Source of the DNA: an uncultured Acidobacteriota bacterium
Lineage (GTDB): Bacteria > Acidobacteriota > Thermoanaerobaculia > Gp7-AA8
DNA: 64,000 bases
Assembly: GCA_937870635.1 (NCBI GenBank)
Contig: CALMZP010000045.1
Coordinates: 1 to 64,000, forward strand
Reading direction: 5' to 3'
Below, one piece after another: positions 12,001 through 18,663 of the stretch. Under the pieces are notes generated by a model. It searched no databases, had not been told where the DNA came from, and saw only the letters and a program-made list of their open reading frames with translations. The position numbers were made by a program, and so were the translations under genes. The first letter of the stretch is position 1. Each line of letters starts with the position of its first letter.

Positions 12001-14123
12001 AGCCGAACGATGGCGATGAAGGTCGCTCCCTCGCGTGTCGGAGCGATGCCATTGACCGTCAACGACTCCGCATCCACCGAAACAGTGCCTCGCACCTCGG
12101 CCTGCTGCGCATGCAGAATCGTTCCGTCAACGGGTGACGAGATGGTGATGGCCGGGCGCGTGCTGTCGATCGTGAACCTCGCGGTCACGGTCTCGGAGCG
12201 ATGACCGAGCGCGTCGATCGCATGCGCCGCCAGCGTGTACGAGCCGTCCGCGGCGATGACGGTTCCTGACATGAACGGCTGGCCGTTGAGCGCAGCCGTG
12301 ATCGTGGCCTCCGGATCGCTGGTGCGGATGAGAGGAGCGATCGGACGGTTGAAGGTCGATCCGTCCGGGATGGCTGAACCGTTCTCGACGATCTCCAGCA
12401 CCGGTGCGGTCAGACGAACGGTCACCTTGTAAGGAAATCTGGCTTCATTCCCGGCGGCGTCGGATGCGACGAGCTGCAGCTCGTGCGTACCTTCGCCGAG
12501 TTGAAGGTTGCCGATCACGAATTCGCCGTTATTCACGGCAAAGGACGCTCCATGCGGTTCGACAAGGAGGCGGACGGCATCCGGTGAGGTCGTGCCGGTG
12601 ATCCGCGGCGTCGAACCGACCGTCGCCTCGTTCGGCGGAATGACCGAGAGAAGCTGCGGAGGCGCGCGGTCGATGGTGAATCGCACGGAGCGCTCGCTCT
12701 GATTGCCGGCGCAATCGGTCGCCGTCACGCGGAGAACATGGCTGCCTTCCGCCGTGATCGCCGTGCCGCCGACGTACGGGCGGCCGTCGAGCAGGGACAC
12801 GATCGTTACTGCTGAAGCGTCGCGGGCGGCGGGGACAAGCGCGATCGAGCGATTGGTAGTCGCCTCGCTGAACGTCCGTCCCGACTCGCTGATCTCGATG
12901 GTGGGCGGCGTCCGATCGATGGTGACCTGCAGCGTCGCCGCCGAGATGTGGCCAAGAGTGTCCTTTGCCTCGATCCGGAAGGGATGCGTCCCTTCCAGGG
13001 CGGCAACCGTGGTGCTCCATTCACCACCCGTGACCAGGGCCTCCGTCCGCGATGTTCCGGAGATCACGGTCACTCCTTCGAGAGCTGGATCGAAGACGCG
13101 GCCGCGCATCTCGACTGACGGCACGTTGAGACACGCGCGCATGGCCGGCGACGTGATCACGAGATCGGGCGCCCGCGTATCGGCAACCACGTTCACCGAA
13201 GCCTCGGCGTTGTTGCCATCCGCATCTCGGGCTACCGCTGTGATTGTGTTTGGGCCTTCGGCGAGATCAACCGGTCCGGCGGTAAACGTCTTCGCGGTCG
13301 CATCAATTGCCGCCGGAAGGCCATTGACCATGATGGAAGTCGCACCATCGACGCGACCGGTGACCATCACGCGCGCGGAATCGAGGAGCTGCCCGGCGGA
13401 TGGCGTCACGACCGCCACAACCGGGCCACTCGCCTGCGGCAAGGCGACCGACTGAGCGTCGAGGTCGTCGAACCACGCCGCACCGCCACCGGTTGCCCAC
13501 AGCCCGATGCGGCCGCCGAGGGGACGCGAAGCCGATGGGTTCGAGGTGGTGATCGGGAAGGTGGCCGGTTCGGGTGTTCCGTCGCGCCACATGCGTGCGC
13601 GGATGACGGTCGACGCGGCCACTTCCTCCACTTCGATCCTGAAGCGGTTCCAGACGCCCGCGGCAGGATCGGGGCCACCGTCGGTCGAGCCTTCGAAGGC
13701 GGTTCCCCCCGGACCGATGAGCGTCATCGTCGAAGCGTCGAGGCGATAGCTCGAGTAGAAGGTGATGCCGCATCGCGTGGTGGCGCGCTCGCGGTAGATG
13801 CGCCCGGTGAACGTGAACCGGTCGGTGAAGTCAGCGCCGGTCCATGTGGCCGCGGTCCCGGCAGCGTTCGTGACTCCGAACACGGTGTTGCGTGGATCGG
13901 CGGGATCTGGCGCTGTTGCATAAGGGACGCGACCATCGGGTGTGGAGGCGGCGCGCCGCCGATTCACGGGCGCAACGAACGATGACTCGACCCATCCCTG
14001 GACGGCCTGCCGAACCTCGTATTGCTGGAAGTTCTCCTGGTAGGAGGCCGTCGGCTGCGCGCTCACGCTGGCTGCAGAGACAGCCATCGCCGTGGCAAGC
14101 GCCGCGAGAGTCGTAACGCGCAA
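1..14123 (-). CDS. Giant secreted Ig-like / RHS (YD-repeat) surface protein, 3' end outside window
   Basis: One open frame runs without a stop from a TTG at 14123 to the left edge, giving 4,707 complete codons. The TTG is chosen because AAGGAG lies 5 nt upstream and the product starts with a signal peptide (MRVTTLAALATAMAVSAASV, then SAQ). An in-frame ATG at 14087 is the alternative. Rough domain order: a jelly-roll-like N-terminal domain (residues 30-225); about a dozen Ig-like repeats of roughly 95 residues with recurring VNGxPA and xIxITSP motifs (230-1345), ending in an SbsA/Big_5-like domain; a carboxypeptidase-regulatory-like beta-sandwich (about 1530-1600); another Big_5-like domain (about 2075-2155); a long stretch not recognised (to about 3590); then an RHS region whose entry reads GLGHLGSGWESS near residue 3635, followed by YD repeats such as REYGYNANGQL at the window edge. 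Known RHS proteins are shells that often carry a C-terminal toxin; the C-terminus here is not visible. Role inferred as adhesion or contact-dependent effector. Confidence 0.9.
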   Translation of the reverse strand, partial: MRVTTLAALATAMAVSAASVSAQPTASYQENFQQYEVRQAVQGWVESSFVAPVNRRRAASTPDGRVPYATAPDPADPRNTVFGVTNAAGTAATWTGADFTDRFTFTGRIYRERATTRCGITFYSSYRLDASTMTLIGPGGTAFEGSTDGGPDPAAGVWNRFRIEVEEVAASTVIRARMWRDGTPEPATFPITTSNPSASRPLGGRIGLWATGGGAAWFDDLDAQSVALPQASGPVVAVVTPSAGQLLDSARVMVTGRVDGATSIMVNGLPAAIDATAKTFTAGPVDLAEGPNTITAVARDADGNNAEASVNVVADTRAPDLVITSPAMRACLNVPSVEMRGRVFDPALEGVTVISGTSRTEALVTGGEWSTTVAALEGTHPFRIEAKDTLGHISAATLQVTIDRTPPTIEISESGRTFSEATTNRSIALVPAARDASAVTIVSLLDGRPYVGGTAITAEGSHVLRVTATDCAGNQSERSVRFTIDRAPPQLLSVIPPNEATVGSTPRITGTTSPDAVRLLVEPHGASFAVNNGEFVIGNLQLGEGTHELQLVASDAAGNEARFPYKVTVRLTAPVLEIVENGSAIPDGSTFNRPIAPLIRTSDPEATITAALNGQPFMSGTVIAADGSYTLAAHAIDALGHRSETVTARFTIDSTRPAITISSPVDGTILHAQQAEVRGTVSVDAESLTVNGIAPTREGATFIAIVRLELGPNLVVATARDSAGNASSAHIEITRAMPPAIILTSPRDGMITNRATTVVAGQVFAPETSTVTVSGREAPLDLTGAFRVTGVDLAEGENVITASVRAATGHVNQASVRVFADRTPPHVRILESGQPVQNNARFAASATLTAEAAESVLELIVDGAIVAQPATITSAGGHSVIATARDAAGNESRVERFIIIGTAAGNACVLDGFDPADGAVVTSSHVVLTGRSGGASAVRVNGVPATVATGSFCALVELAVEGPNNVRIECDGGAAATIVLRRMTGDPSIDIVAPAESAVTVNDVLVVTGTASADVTSVDVNGVAATLAGGTWQASVRLASGLNIVLARARNAAGRAGVASRRILLARDTPSIAITSPPSAITTGAAQIDVSGVWQNLDPATVSVASSTPSITRWSDTDGTFTVPVDLGTGDNAISIAGRDALGRPANASVTVTRIAGPSIAITSPVDNAFRASVAGEGINIEGTFAAAPGAIVEVNGTPATLSANEFSAVVTLTSAGIVPIVARVTEPSGATAIDAIRLHRLADPLSVIDQFPPAGATEIGRGALPLILFSSPMDRASLESALRLEASNGAAVAGVLRLDRDIVTFAPASLLVPGERYTIRVTTAAKDLAGRPLAPEFSTSFTVAAAAGSIAPSLGNLPTKLCADSVEITGNAPAGARLRIDLGSLRFTTTAAPNGAFSYRLPLGGRSGHQAARVRIVGSDGSESAPAEACFLIACGALRVLSSSFDRNANRITVVFSDELSSASPDAFAVRTSDGRSIAAAVALQPPATVTVTPAEDLTRTTFTLTISPSLAAWTETFHHESDTPPAGGDGSGFVSGEVFDAHSGWPLANASVQIGAVASTTDLRGRYTATVPEGAHTIRILSTGYVSVWRQIVVRPGAGVIPIDVRLAREDVDGITQLDAQTLPGLLPLGWSAIAAINTKHSEALAFHVPAQEIIDASQTLSAVQYREDRDEWRVVAAVVNVGASGDVVVPISEPGSYALVYGDRAPHLVRPPPAITGAALEGVADSCANRSCPPLIATRFTLDPPAILPTGHTVATLVIDGADPARFPSGFAVQASIDEELKLADGSRITAPPFTTDLILQRTLRGEAATARFRLAPSERAATVVLEVGFSRIRILPYPGRLDRGSLIGAEGGRVPGDGTVTVDLPAGAALEPLRATTTAIETTSLGAIQGFEIVRGFELSLQRADGSSAPVELLRPASITIGAGATTRQHILVEVLDSTPYGRMYRLAAVMGPLAGNRLTTDAIDRALLPIDGVIREGRYLLLAATNPIAFATGAVRMPGGTFVRDAKVSTTLGVSGLTAFNGIFSLPVPAAPFTLVPRTLMTGDGASYTHAGTPAPGTVISIGELQLVLQPPSLTSVFPTRGAGNVALTTQVKAIFAPSIDPASVTPDAIAVYDAAMQRVAGAVATEGTTGVVWSLPAGGRLKPNSLYTVHIAPSIRAPNGAPFGRSEIFSFSTLTEVVNAEIRRDRIRITIPDANHRSRVFGVAGALPAGWLAAAVRRGSDFVTRPQGSAANDGSFGFSIDEDVALSDVIDLQVINPAGAIAAIFPLTPFVTDDAAGFVAAPDRETKFVAPDGIGVTVPKDAFDSPVLISTAPAKKETFLEIPAFDEELRYTTSIRLDFEGVAAKRLDVELPVPPGTATEGRQFLLGVMGQSVRGPRMMIVDTLRIENGKFTTAASPVPAGARVGTNSVVSPDRIKDSLNGVNRGGTFGVIDVQEIAPGDLAWAIIDGIAGHADVFWDHLDSLYAAAYYVVEKGRIAIPVQAGKRFEVVGVDASTGLQAFSKVYDPLPAGDPGAAYLVPTPNADTNGPYPVSGGPFRIEVVDVPMADVDVTSLESFVVRLSGGTISASDSTNPLPPDIGVSMMNVTRGGFDASRKGGLAVMGEPGDRVILMIEERRVDPQAGITVVFSKPIYPGDVLTAPGIDSYLHNVVRVERLHDARSTAPVWRDISLDTFFKLDSGNRRLLIELPSLEKGASYRVALLPDLADASGTQGSPGLLLGQAVVGTRTTNRLSEPVYLPFHVRAPGGLLSSFDIGAGTIRDQSLAGNILLVAAHDGGVIAFDAADPAGMTTGMPPLGIVQPGPAQFWSVASDHHGRVYATGVTSVAGVLQTFGLEDFIDRGRPAPRNVIPKSGAFVSWTPGSSGTIGGGLTGLIASDRPEGIPRKVQVLLQDDDRVHASRSAFVAATGATRTRVDPLFEQLTVSIRMQATHPYAIQRITIENTSLDLRWSADATHASPAVFSEVLARAGDRLRVIYNQTAYAVIAVIGYGIAIYDVNAMESNDLTTKPAGYEAVRELVRMTRAALRAPDPFAPNTCNLPGLDTQAIPDLTFTPEAAIITRGTSPQLEVFALDPRRGVLDLSITPPFDPASGSLPPDQYTCDRAPYGMPFRNVYQGGTYDHPRLIQLRQKFEAVHQRPPSARFNQLSLYSWSLEAADNRVIAPPVQARGLPIGARGSAAGTRVERDYVLIAGHEYGLLVIEAGGTTPANIPPYDWLDEIHLVDVIWVPHGVAAVRAIPRTNLATMIDGEGHALLVDLSRLDERFDRDGTLRPAGELFPTAARAVAGNEPDPRVVWRSPAPVGFGTLAPVIDPETGILYIGQLTRRTMSVLAAVDPRIHMKADLGGADGLSEVGGVVPLGVDPPESIQKVIASAPATRRPDASLAAFRLEVSLPGAVVEKLTKSGNRLQIAVESERVADAPVEQLAAPYPRSHLRMRGRDGSADRRPATNFHLDRVVPAAMAAQNRHQNGFNRFVSPWIVAIADPRASIEYQWPKSTTAADKAAAGCFSCDRPDHLKGKSEADGVWEMVSAGRIIAARPDFCATTCANSLFSGTPYAYLGDEDRMVARFATVIADSVRPPQVLVAAQNPPVAIGAIQETIYLHSGEVETGHTDLDAGGRAGWNIVIDRTYRSRSIGLGHLGSGWESSIFRRLRPLPDGGVEYRDGAGEIWRFRLQASGSYFSPRGLFLRLARTDRGWRMVDSKSRVSDFDGLGRLVTESDQFADDPAKSARGNIIRYLYGGDGRLAQIIDPVGRPVLLRYYTDSEPELKAGRLSEIEDWRGRIVRYDYDNDGRLLEVALPDVANTSGTRPRIRYSYETQAGTVNDRLELRTNLRSITNPAEKDPRVTFVYDSADHRDRIVAEQWTATGESVTFAYPPASPVESTDALGQKRFYTLSGQPGNFDDDRAHITSMLEPDVETSKFQVGLIPVSNGPKDPPRQKANRHFEFAWDAHGLLLRSRFAGVRLTSYTYADVAGAPGRVLVSAKTEAEAGVPGAPVEKKIAYQPGTAFVQSVEAGGVKVESFEAHRSTPTVITTNDAVVTRRTFDYAGRVTEETTSGGIDPGAIYGSRTGLDYFPDSGPMHERGLLRSVLRPGLLPARNDYEVDAITHTDERNVQTRTALDTWLRAREVVTTGPGLTFKESSEYDASGRLRVHRRDEDGLTVTTQYEYDTLGRVTRVTTDNVAVRGALTTVAETTRYNLPARTIERTLPSGAVVTETLDTLGRVMTRRSGTGGTTLTEEHVYDLAGNMVWRSDDHTVSASAFDAHGRAIETVAADGTKTKSEFDAWSRPRKIETATPSGVLTGSSEMEFSAAGRLKTSRTAVDGGVMREMTAVWDGAGRQTGLGVEGRASRTEFDEAGRLLGSVSGGGTALTIMNEVQRLDVTAPHDGMLVTATSVSEGGRPSVLSAFRHDTAGNVVEHLVGNLNWEQRYDQAGNLKSAALPGRPAASFEHDGRGATTAEIKPGGNAVIAHQYDASGAPAVYRDPVNEVTETVNDDLGRPRSRTYADGTSETFEYDGARLLSTRDRQGRVSTYTYTSAGQVAEVRGAGGARLDRFTYDDAGRMIRWETPDAVLTWENFDLEGRPKKTTQSRVDAGGTVIDSYVQEHQWNVHGERSSWTMPAYPGFPGAADWTRRVEEHYDDAGNVVKIERDGSLVLDAAYRNAGRPERRAIMTAGRAPLVREYGYNANGQLSSMRVTANGLTI

Positions 14124-14128
14124 CCAGT

Positions 14129-14134
14129 CTCCTT
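14129..14134 (-). promoter_or_regulatory. Ribosome binding site deciding a TTG start
   Basis: AAGGAG on the minus strand lies 5 nt before the TTG at 14123. It supports that codon over the ATG 12 codons downstream, which would cut into the signal peptide. Confidence 0.7.
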
Positions 14135-14230
14135 CTGAACGGACCCTGGCGGAGAAACCTCCACCGTATGGAAGGAGTGTCCCGGGAAAGCCAAACCCCT
14201 ACCCTCGGGCGGGCGACTCGCGGGACGACG

Positions 14231-14320
14231 TTCACCGCAGAGACGCAGAGGACGCAGAGGGACGCAGAGGTCCTCTGCCTTCTCTGCGTCCCTCCGCGAC
14301 CTCTGCGTCTCTGCGGTGAA
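14231..14320. repeat. Inverted tandem GACGCAGAG repeat, copy 1
   Basis: The left arm is a run of GACGCAGAG units behind TTCACCGCAGA; the right arm is the inverse ending in TCTGCGGTGAA. The arms can form a long imperfect hairpin. It fills the divergent gap between the giant gene and the membrane glycosyltransferase gene. Further copies lie at 31772-31846 and 56697-56776. Confidence 0.85.
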
Positions 14321-14362
14321 GGTGGGCCTCTCTTCTCAATCCCGATGTAGCATCCGCGCCGC

Positions 14363-17002
14363 ATGTGGTGGGACTCTTCTGTCGGGCTCGGGATGCCCGT
14401 TTCGATCTCGGATGGGGCGCCGCCCTTTCATCCGCTCTCGTTTCTCTTCGATGCCTGGCCGATCGGATTGCTCGCACTCGGCGCCATTGCCATTCTCTTC
14501 GTGGCCGACTGGTTTGCCGCGAATCCCAACCGCGTACGCTGGGGGCTCCTCGTCCTCACCATGCTTCTGGCGGTCGTCGGCTCCCGCGAAAGTGGGTTTC
14601 CCGCGCTCGTTGTCGTCGTGATTGCCATCGCCTTCACCGCCCGCGAGCGCGCTCCGGGCATCTTCGCCGCGGACATCGTCGCTGCGCTGCTGGGGATGTG
14701 GTGGATCCTCCCCTCCTACGCGATCCACCGCGACGAGCTCCCCGTCGAGATGCAGTACGGAATGACCTGGCCGCTCGTGCTCTTCGGCGGACTGGTCATC
14801 GTCGGCGCGCGACGGCGTTCGTTGCGATGGCTAGCGGTCATCGGGGTGATCCTCACCGTTCTTCCCACGCTTTTTTCCGCGAGATCCTCCGAGTGTCAGG
14901 TCGGCGCAGGACGTTCGTTCAAACGATCCGCATCGAACGAATGTCTCTCACGCCGCGCGGCGATGCTCTTCGCCCGCGCGCACACTCCCGACTCCCCTGC
15001 CTTCGACTGGGCCGGCATCCGCACCGTCGACGGCGTGCCCAATGGCGATCCCCTCCCCGACTTCTATCTCGCTCCCCGCTTCTACATCAGCAGCGGCACA
15101 CCGCTGCAGGCCGAGCCGATCGAGCGCGATCGCGTGCTCGTCGATCACCTCCCCGCCAAAGTCGCCGGCATGGGCGCGCCTGCGAAGGAGACCGTCAGCG
15201 CCGGCGGCTCGGTCGCCGTCGAGCGCCGCGGCGAGGATGCGTTCTCGCTGCGCATCGCGTCGACAGGGTGGAACGTCCTCGTCACCAACCACGCCGCGTG
15301 GAGCGGTTGGCGCGCGTACTGGAACGGCCAGCGCCTCCCTCCCGTCATCGTCAATCACGCCTTCGTCGGATCGTTCGTCCCGCCCGGCAGCGGGACGCTT
15401 GCCTTTCGATTCCGGCCGGATGAGGTGGACATCGGGACGCGGATCGCCGGCGGCGGGCTGCTGCTGTTTGTCCTCACGCTGGTTTTTCCCTGGTATCAGC
15501 GCGTACGTTTGCCCGAGATACGGGTCCGGTGGAGGGCGGGCGACCTCGCCCGCCGGGTTGATGTTTCGCGGATTCGAACGGCGCGGGCGGGGTCGCCCGC
15601 GCTCCACTGGTTTTGGTTGCTGCTCGGGCTGTACCTCGTGCTTTTGATTGCGAACTTTGCGGGGATTGCCGGCGGTGCCGATTCCTCCGGATACCTCAAT
15701 CAGTCGCGGCTCTGGGGGCGCGGCAAGCTCATCGTCCCGATCTCCCTGCCGCAGCAGCTCGGGCTCCCGCCGGAGATGGACCCGATGTTCATCCCGCTCG
15801 GATTCGTGCACGGGCCCGATCCTTACACGATGGTCCCGTCGTATCCGCCGGGACTTCCCCTGATGATCACCGCCGCCCGCACGATCGGCGGCGAATGGTT
15901 CGCCTTCCGCGTCGTGGCCATCCTCACCGCCGCCGGCGTCTGGCTCATGTACCTCCTCGCCCGCGCGTACGGACTGTCGCGAGGGTGGTCGTTCGCCGGC
16001 GCGGCGATGCTCGCCCTCTATCCGACCTACGTCTTCATGGGCGTGCAGCCCATGACCGACTCCATCGCCACCGCCTTCGCCATCGCCGCGATCCTCGGCG
16101 CCATCCGCAGCCGCGAGTCGGTGTGGTGGGCCGTGCTCGCCGGCGCGATGATGGGCATCGGCGTGATGATCCGTCCGACGCAGGTCCTGCTCTTTCCGGC
16201 GCTCATCCTCGCCACCCGCCTCCGTCCCCGCACGCTCATCGCCATGGGCCTCGGCGGCCTCCCCTTCGCCATCGCGCAGATGGCCATCAGCCATCACCTC
16301 TATGGAAACGCGCTCAGCACCGGATACGGCGGCATCGGCTACCTGCTCTCGCTCGACGGCTTCGCCATCCGCTTCAAGCACTACTCCTACTGGCTCGCCA
16401 TCCTCGGCACCCCGGTGATGTTCCCCGGCGGGCTGGCCGCGGTGTTCACGCGCACGGCCGCCGATCTCTGGACGCGCGCCGCACTCGGCGTCTGGTTCAC
16501 GGCCTTCTTCCTCTTCTATTGTTTCTACGCGCCGTACGAGACGTGGTGGTACACGCGCTTCCTGCTGCCGGCCTTGCCGGCGCTCCTCGTCGGATCGCTG
16601 CTCGTGCTCCGGCAGTTCCGCCGCTTCGGACCTCTCCTCGCCGCGGTCGTCGTCGTGGCCGGATTCATCCATTGCGACCAGTTCGACGTCATGGCCTTCG
16701 ACGAAGGTGAGCGGATTTATACCGAGGCGGTGTTCGGGGCGGAGAAGGTGGTGCCGGATGAGGCGATGCTCGTCACGATGCAGCTGAGCGGGGCCGTCCG
16801 TTACTACGCGGGACGCGAGACCGTTCGCTGGGACGGGCTCAACGCGGAGTCGTTCCGGCAGGTGCGCGGCGCGGCGGGCTCGAGGCCGTGGTACGCGCTG
16901 CTGTCGCAGTTCGAGATCCCGGATGCGATGCGGGTCATGCCCGGCCGGTGGGTCGAGGTCGGTCGCCATCGGGACGTCATCCTCTTCCGGCTCCGGGAGT
17001 GA
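14363..17002 (+). CDS. YfhO-like half fused to a GT39-type membrane glycosyltransferase
   Basis: This 879-residue polytopic protein looks like two proteins in one frame. Residues 1-385 resemble the C-terminal part of YfhO-type membrane proteins: hydrophobic helices, then a soluble beta domain (TNHAAWSGWRAYWNGQ, later HAFVGSFVPPGSGTLAFRF) and a closing helix. Residues 415-879 resemble GT39/ArnT-like glycosyltransferases, which use polyprenyl-phosphate sugars: a first helix, then the periplasmic acidic motif GGADSSGYLNQSRLW, about ten more helices and a soluble tail. The seam (residues 390-415) is encoded by a doublet of the palindromic repeat at 15529-15607. An in-frame TAG five codons upstream fixes the N-terminus at or after 14363. 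There is no clear Shine-Dalgarno sequence and YfhO proteins are normally longer at this end, so the first half may be 5'-truncated. Residues about 170-200 also look unlike the family. Function of the fusion is uncertain. Confidence 0.75.
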   Translation: MWWDSSVGLGMPVSISDGAPPFHPLSFLFDAWPIGLLALGAIAILFVADWFAANPNRVRWGLLVLTMLLAVVGSRESGFPALVVVVIAIAFTARERAPGIFAADIVAALLGMWWILPSYAIHRDELPVEMQYGMTWPLVLFGGLVIVGARRRSLRWLAVIGVILTVLPTLFSARSSECQVGAGRSFKRSASNECLSRRAAMLFARAHTPDSPAFDWAGIRTVDGVPNGDPLPDFYLAPRFYISSGTPLQAEPIERDRVLVDHLPAKVAGMGAPAKETVSAGGSVAVERRGEDAFSLRIASTGWNVLVTNHAAWSGWRAYWNGQRLPPVIVNHAFVGSFVPPGSGTLAFRFRPDEVDIGTRIAGGGLLLFVLTLVFPWYQRVRLPEIRVRWRAGDLARRVDVSRIRTARAGSPALHWFWLLLGLYLVLLIANFAGIAGGADSSGYLNQSRLWGRGKLIVPISLPQQLGLPPEMDPMFIPLGFVHGPDPYTMVPSYPPGLPLMITAARTIGGEWFAFRVVAILTAAGVWLMYLLARAYGLSRGWSFAGAAMLALYPTYVFMGVQPMTDSIATAFAIAAILGAIRSRESVWWAVLAGAMMGIGVMIRPTQVLLFPALILATRLRPRTLIAMGLGGLPFAIAQMAISHHLYGNALSTGYGGIGYLLSLDGFAIRFKHYSYWLAILGTPVMFPGGLAAVFTRTAADLWTRAALGVWFTAFFLFYCFYAPYETWWYTRFLLPALPALLVGSLLVLRQFRRFGPLLAAVVVVAGFIHCDQFDVMAFDEGERIYTEAVFGAEKVVPDEAMLVTMQLSGAVRYYAGRETVRWDGLNAESFRQVRGAAGSRPWYALLSQFEIPDAMRVMPGRWVEVGRHRDVILFRLRE
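15529..15607. repeat. REP-like inverted doublet inside a coding region
   Basis: The left copy (15529-15553, GTGGAG head) and right copy (15583-15607, CTCCAC end) face opposite ways with a 29-nt spacer. Each has the GCGGGCGA..TCGCCCGC-type palindrome. Translated in the host frame they give RAGDLARR and ARAGSPAL. The doublet lies exactly between the YfhO-like and GT39-like halves. Confidence 0.85.
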
Positions 17003-17086
17003 GCCGTCGGCCTTCGCTGACGAACGGGCCGGTGATTTGCATTGGCCTGTGGCGCCCATAGCCCATTGCCCCGGGGGAGAGAGAGG

Positions 17087-17293
17087 ATGGCCGACCTGGA
17101 TCTCGAAAGAATCATCAATGATCTCCGCGAACGCCGCGCGCGTGTCGAGCGGTCGATGCAGGAGACAGAAGCAGGCACTGCCGAGCGGGAGCAGCTCTTC
17201 CTCACCGCCGGCAAGCTGCGCGAGCGGCTGAACGGACTGGCGCAGCGCGTCGAGAATCAGGCCGGCGACACGATCCCGGTCAAGAAGCGCTAG
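17087..17293 (+). CDS. Small coiled-coil protein, unknown function
   Basis: This 68-residue, highly charged protein is predicted to be mostly helical (ERIINDLRERRARVERSMQE, then a second helix around EQLFLTAGKLRERL) and has no membrane segment. The ATG at 17087 is preceded by a purine-rich GGGGGAGAGAGAGG, a good ribosome binding site. It follows the glycosyltransferase gene by 84 nt on the same strand. I do not recognise a family; the helical pair suggests a small scaffolding or cell-division-associated protein, but nothing more specific can be supported. Confidence 0.65.
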   Translation: MADLDLERIINDLRERRARVERSMQETEAGTAEREQLFLTAGKLRERLNGLAQRVENQAGDTIPVKKR

Positions 17294-17296
17294 CCG

Positions 17297-17518
17297 CTAC
17301 CGGTTCGGCGCGGCGCGATCGTCGTCGCGGGGATCGTGCTTGCGATCGCTCAGCGAGTCCGAGGCGCGCTCGACGAAGACCACATAGACGCGCCCTGCGT
17401 CGATGACCGTCGCGGTGGCCTTGTCTCCGGAGATCGGGCTGACGGGTCCGAGGAGGCTGGAGCGGTCGCCGGAGAGGAAAGCCATGACCGCCGCCGGCGC
17501 CGAGTCGGCCGAGACCAT
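17297..17518 (-). CDS. Hypothetical protein, start uncertain
   Basis: This 73-codon frame is convergent with the small coiled-coil gene, 3 nt apart. The central part (PVSPISGDKATATVIDAGRVYVVFVERASDS) has the residue balance of a real protein, and the tail is polar (DRKHDPRDDDRAAPNR). The frame stays open upstream of the ATG to a TGA at about 17570, adding HSKQSTDRIPH, so a non-ATG start further up is possible. No ribosome binding site is obvious and no family is recognised. Confidence 0.4.
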   Translation of the reverse strand: MVSADSAPAAVMAFLSGDRSSLLGPVSPISGDKATATVIDAGRVYVVFVERASDSLSDRKHDPRDDDRAAPNR

Positions 17519-17613
17519 GTGAGGAATCCGATCCGTGCTCTGTTTCGAATGTCCGTCGTGATCAGTCAGTCAGGTCCGTTCGATCTTGTAGTACAAGCGC
17601 CCCTCCCAACCTG

Positions 17614-18024
17614 TCAGCACGCGTGATCGCGAAAGTCGACGACGTTGTCGGTGCTCTTCGCATCACGCAGCGCGGTGGCGAGCTCGGTGAGCACCCCGCG
17701 CAGCATCTCCACATCGAACGGTTTTCTCACGATGGAATGGACGACGTTGCCGTCAAGCCCCGAGACGTACGTATCGGTCATCGCCGTGACGACGATGAGG
17801 CCGGGGCGGTCCTCCATCTGGGCCACGCGCTCGACGACCTCGTAACCGTTCATCAGCGGCATCATCAGATCGACGATGGCGATGAGATAGTCGTTCTTCC
17901 GGATGAGATCCAGCGCCTCCTGGCCGTTCGACGCCATGTCGACCTCGAAACCAGCCCGTCGCGCAACGAGGCGCAGCAGGCTCCGGAGGGCCGCATCGTC
18001 ATCTGCTACAAGCACTTTGTCCAT
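17614..18024 (-). CDS. Single-domain response regulator (CheY-like receiver)
   Basis: This is a 136-residue stand-alone receiver domain. Canonical residues are visible: the acidic pair in VADDDAAL (D8-D10), phospho-acceptor D52 in IVDLMMP, T80 in VVTAMTD, and K101 followed by P102 in RKPFD. It has no output domain, so it must signal by binding a partner. No histidine kinase is adjacent; the nearest signalling genes are the SpoIIE-type phosphatase at 22296-24560 and the HD-GYP sensor at 43441-45192. The C-terminal tail (about 15 residues, DNVVDFRDHAC) is short and polar. Confidence 0.92.
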   Translation of the reverse strand: MDKVLVADDDAALRSLLRLVARRAGFEVDMASNGQEALDLIRKNDYLIAIVDLMMPLMNGYEVVERVAQMEDRPGLIVVTAMTDTYVSGLDGNVVHSIVRKPFDVEMLRGVLTELATALRDAKSTDNVVDFRDHAC

Positions 18025-18120
18025 TCAGTAGGGGACGGCCTACAACTCTGGCGGAATCCGGATGCAATTCGCTTACCAGGCTCGGCAGCTTGCTGCGGCG
18101 GCTCCTCGCAGGAAGACGTC

Positions 18121-18145
18121 GCGGGCGAGGTCGCCCGCGCTCCAC
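18121..18145. repeat. REP-like singlet abutting the lptE stop codon
   Basis: GCGGGCGAGGTCGCCCGC followed by GCTCCAC. The right end touches the lptE stop codon (TCA on + at 18146-18148), so the element begins immediately after the gene ends. Confidence 0.85.
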
Positions 18146-18663
18146 TCAGAAGCCTTCGAGGAGGTTCGACACCAGGCTCTGCGCGAAACGCACGGCGATC
18201 TCCCGGATGGCCCGGCTCTCCTGATCGAAGGCGTCGGTGGTGTCGGGGGCGACCGTGTAATTCTCGACGAACCGGTACTGGTCGTTCTTCCAGATCACCT
18301 TCTCCTCGTCGCCCCTGGTATCCACCAGCTCGATGCTGGCCGTGATCGAGATCTGGTACTGGGTGGCCTTCCCCTGTTCGAACCCGACCGGCGTCAGATT
18401 GAAGGTGGCGATGGCTCCCCGGAGGGTCGCGTCGGCGACTTTCGGATCGGAGACGAGACGCAGCCGGCCGCGCGACACCAGCTCGCTGGCCACCTCCTGC
18501 GTCAGCTGCTGCTCGACCTCCACGCGCGTGGTGCGGTTGACCAGCGTCGGCACGTTGATGGTCTTGATGGCCGGGTCGAGGATGTTCCCCCGTCCGACCA
18601 GGGTGTAGCCGCAGGAGGTGGCGAAAATCGCCATCGCCCCGACCAGAACATGGATGAGAGCCT

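Noticed and set aside
14948-17059. 703-codon minus-strand frame opposite the membrane glycosyltransferase
   Set aside because: Composed of Asp, Arg, Glu and His runs with no fold pattern, whereas the + strand encodes clear membrane helices.
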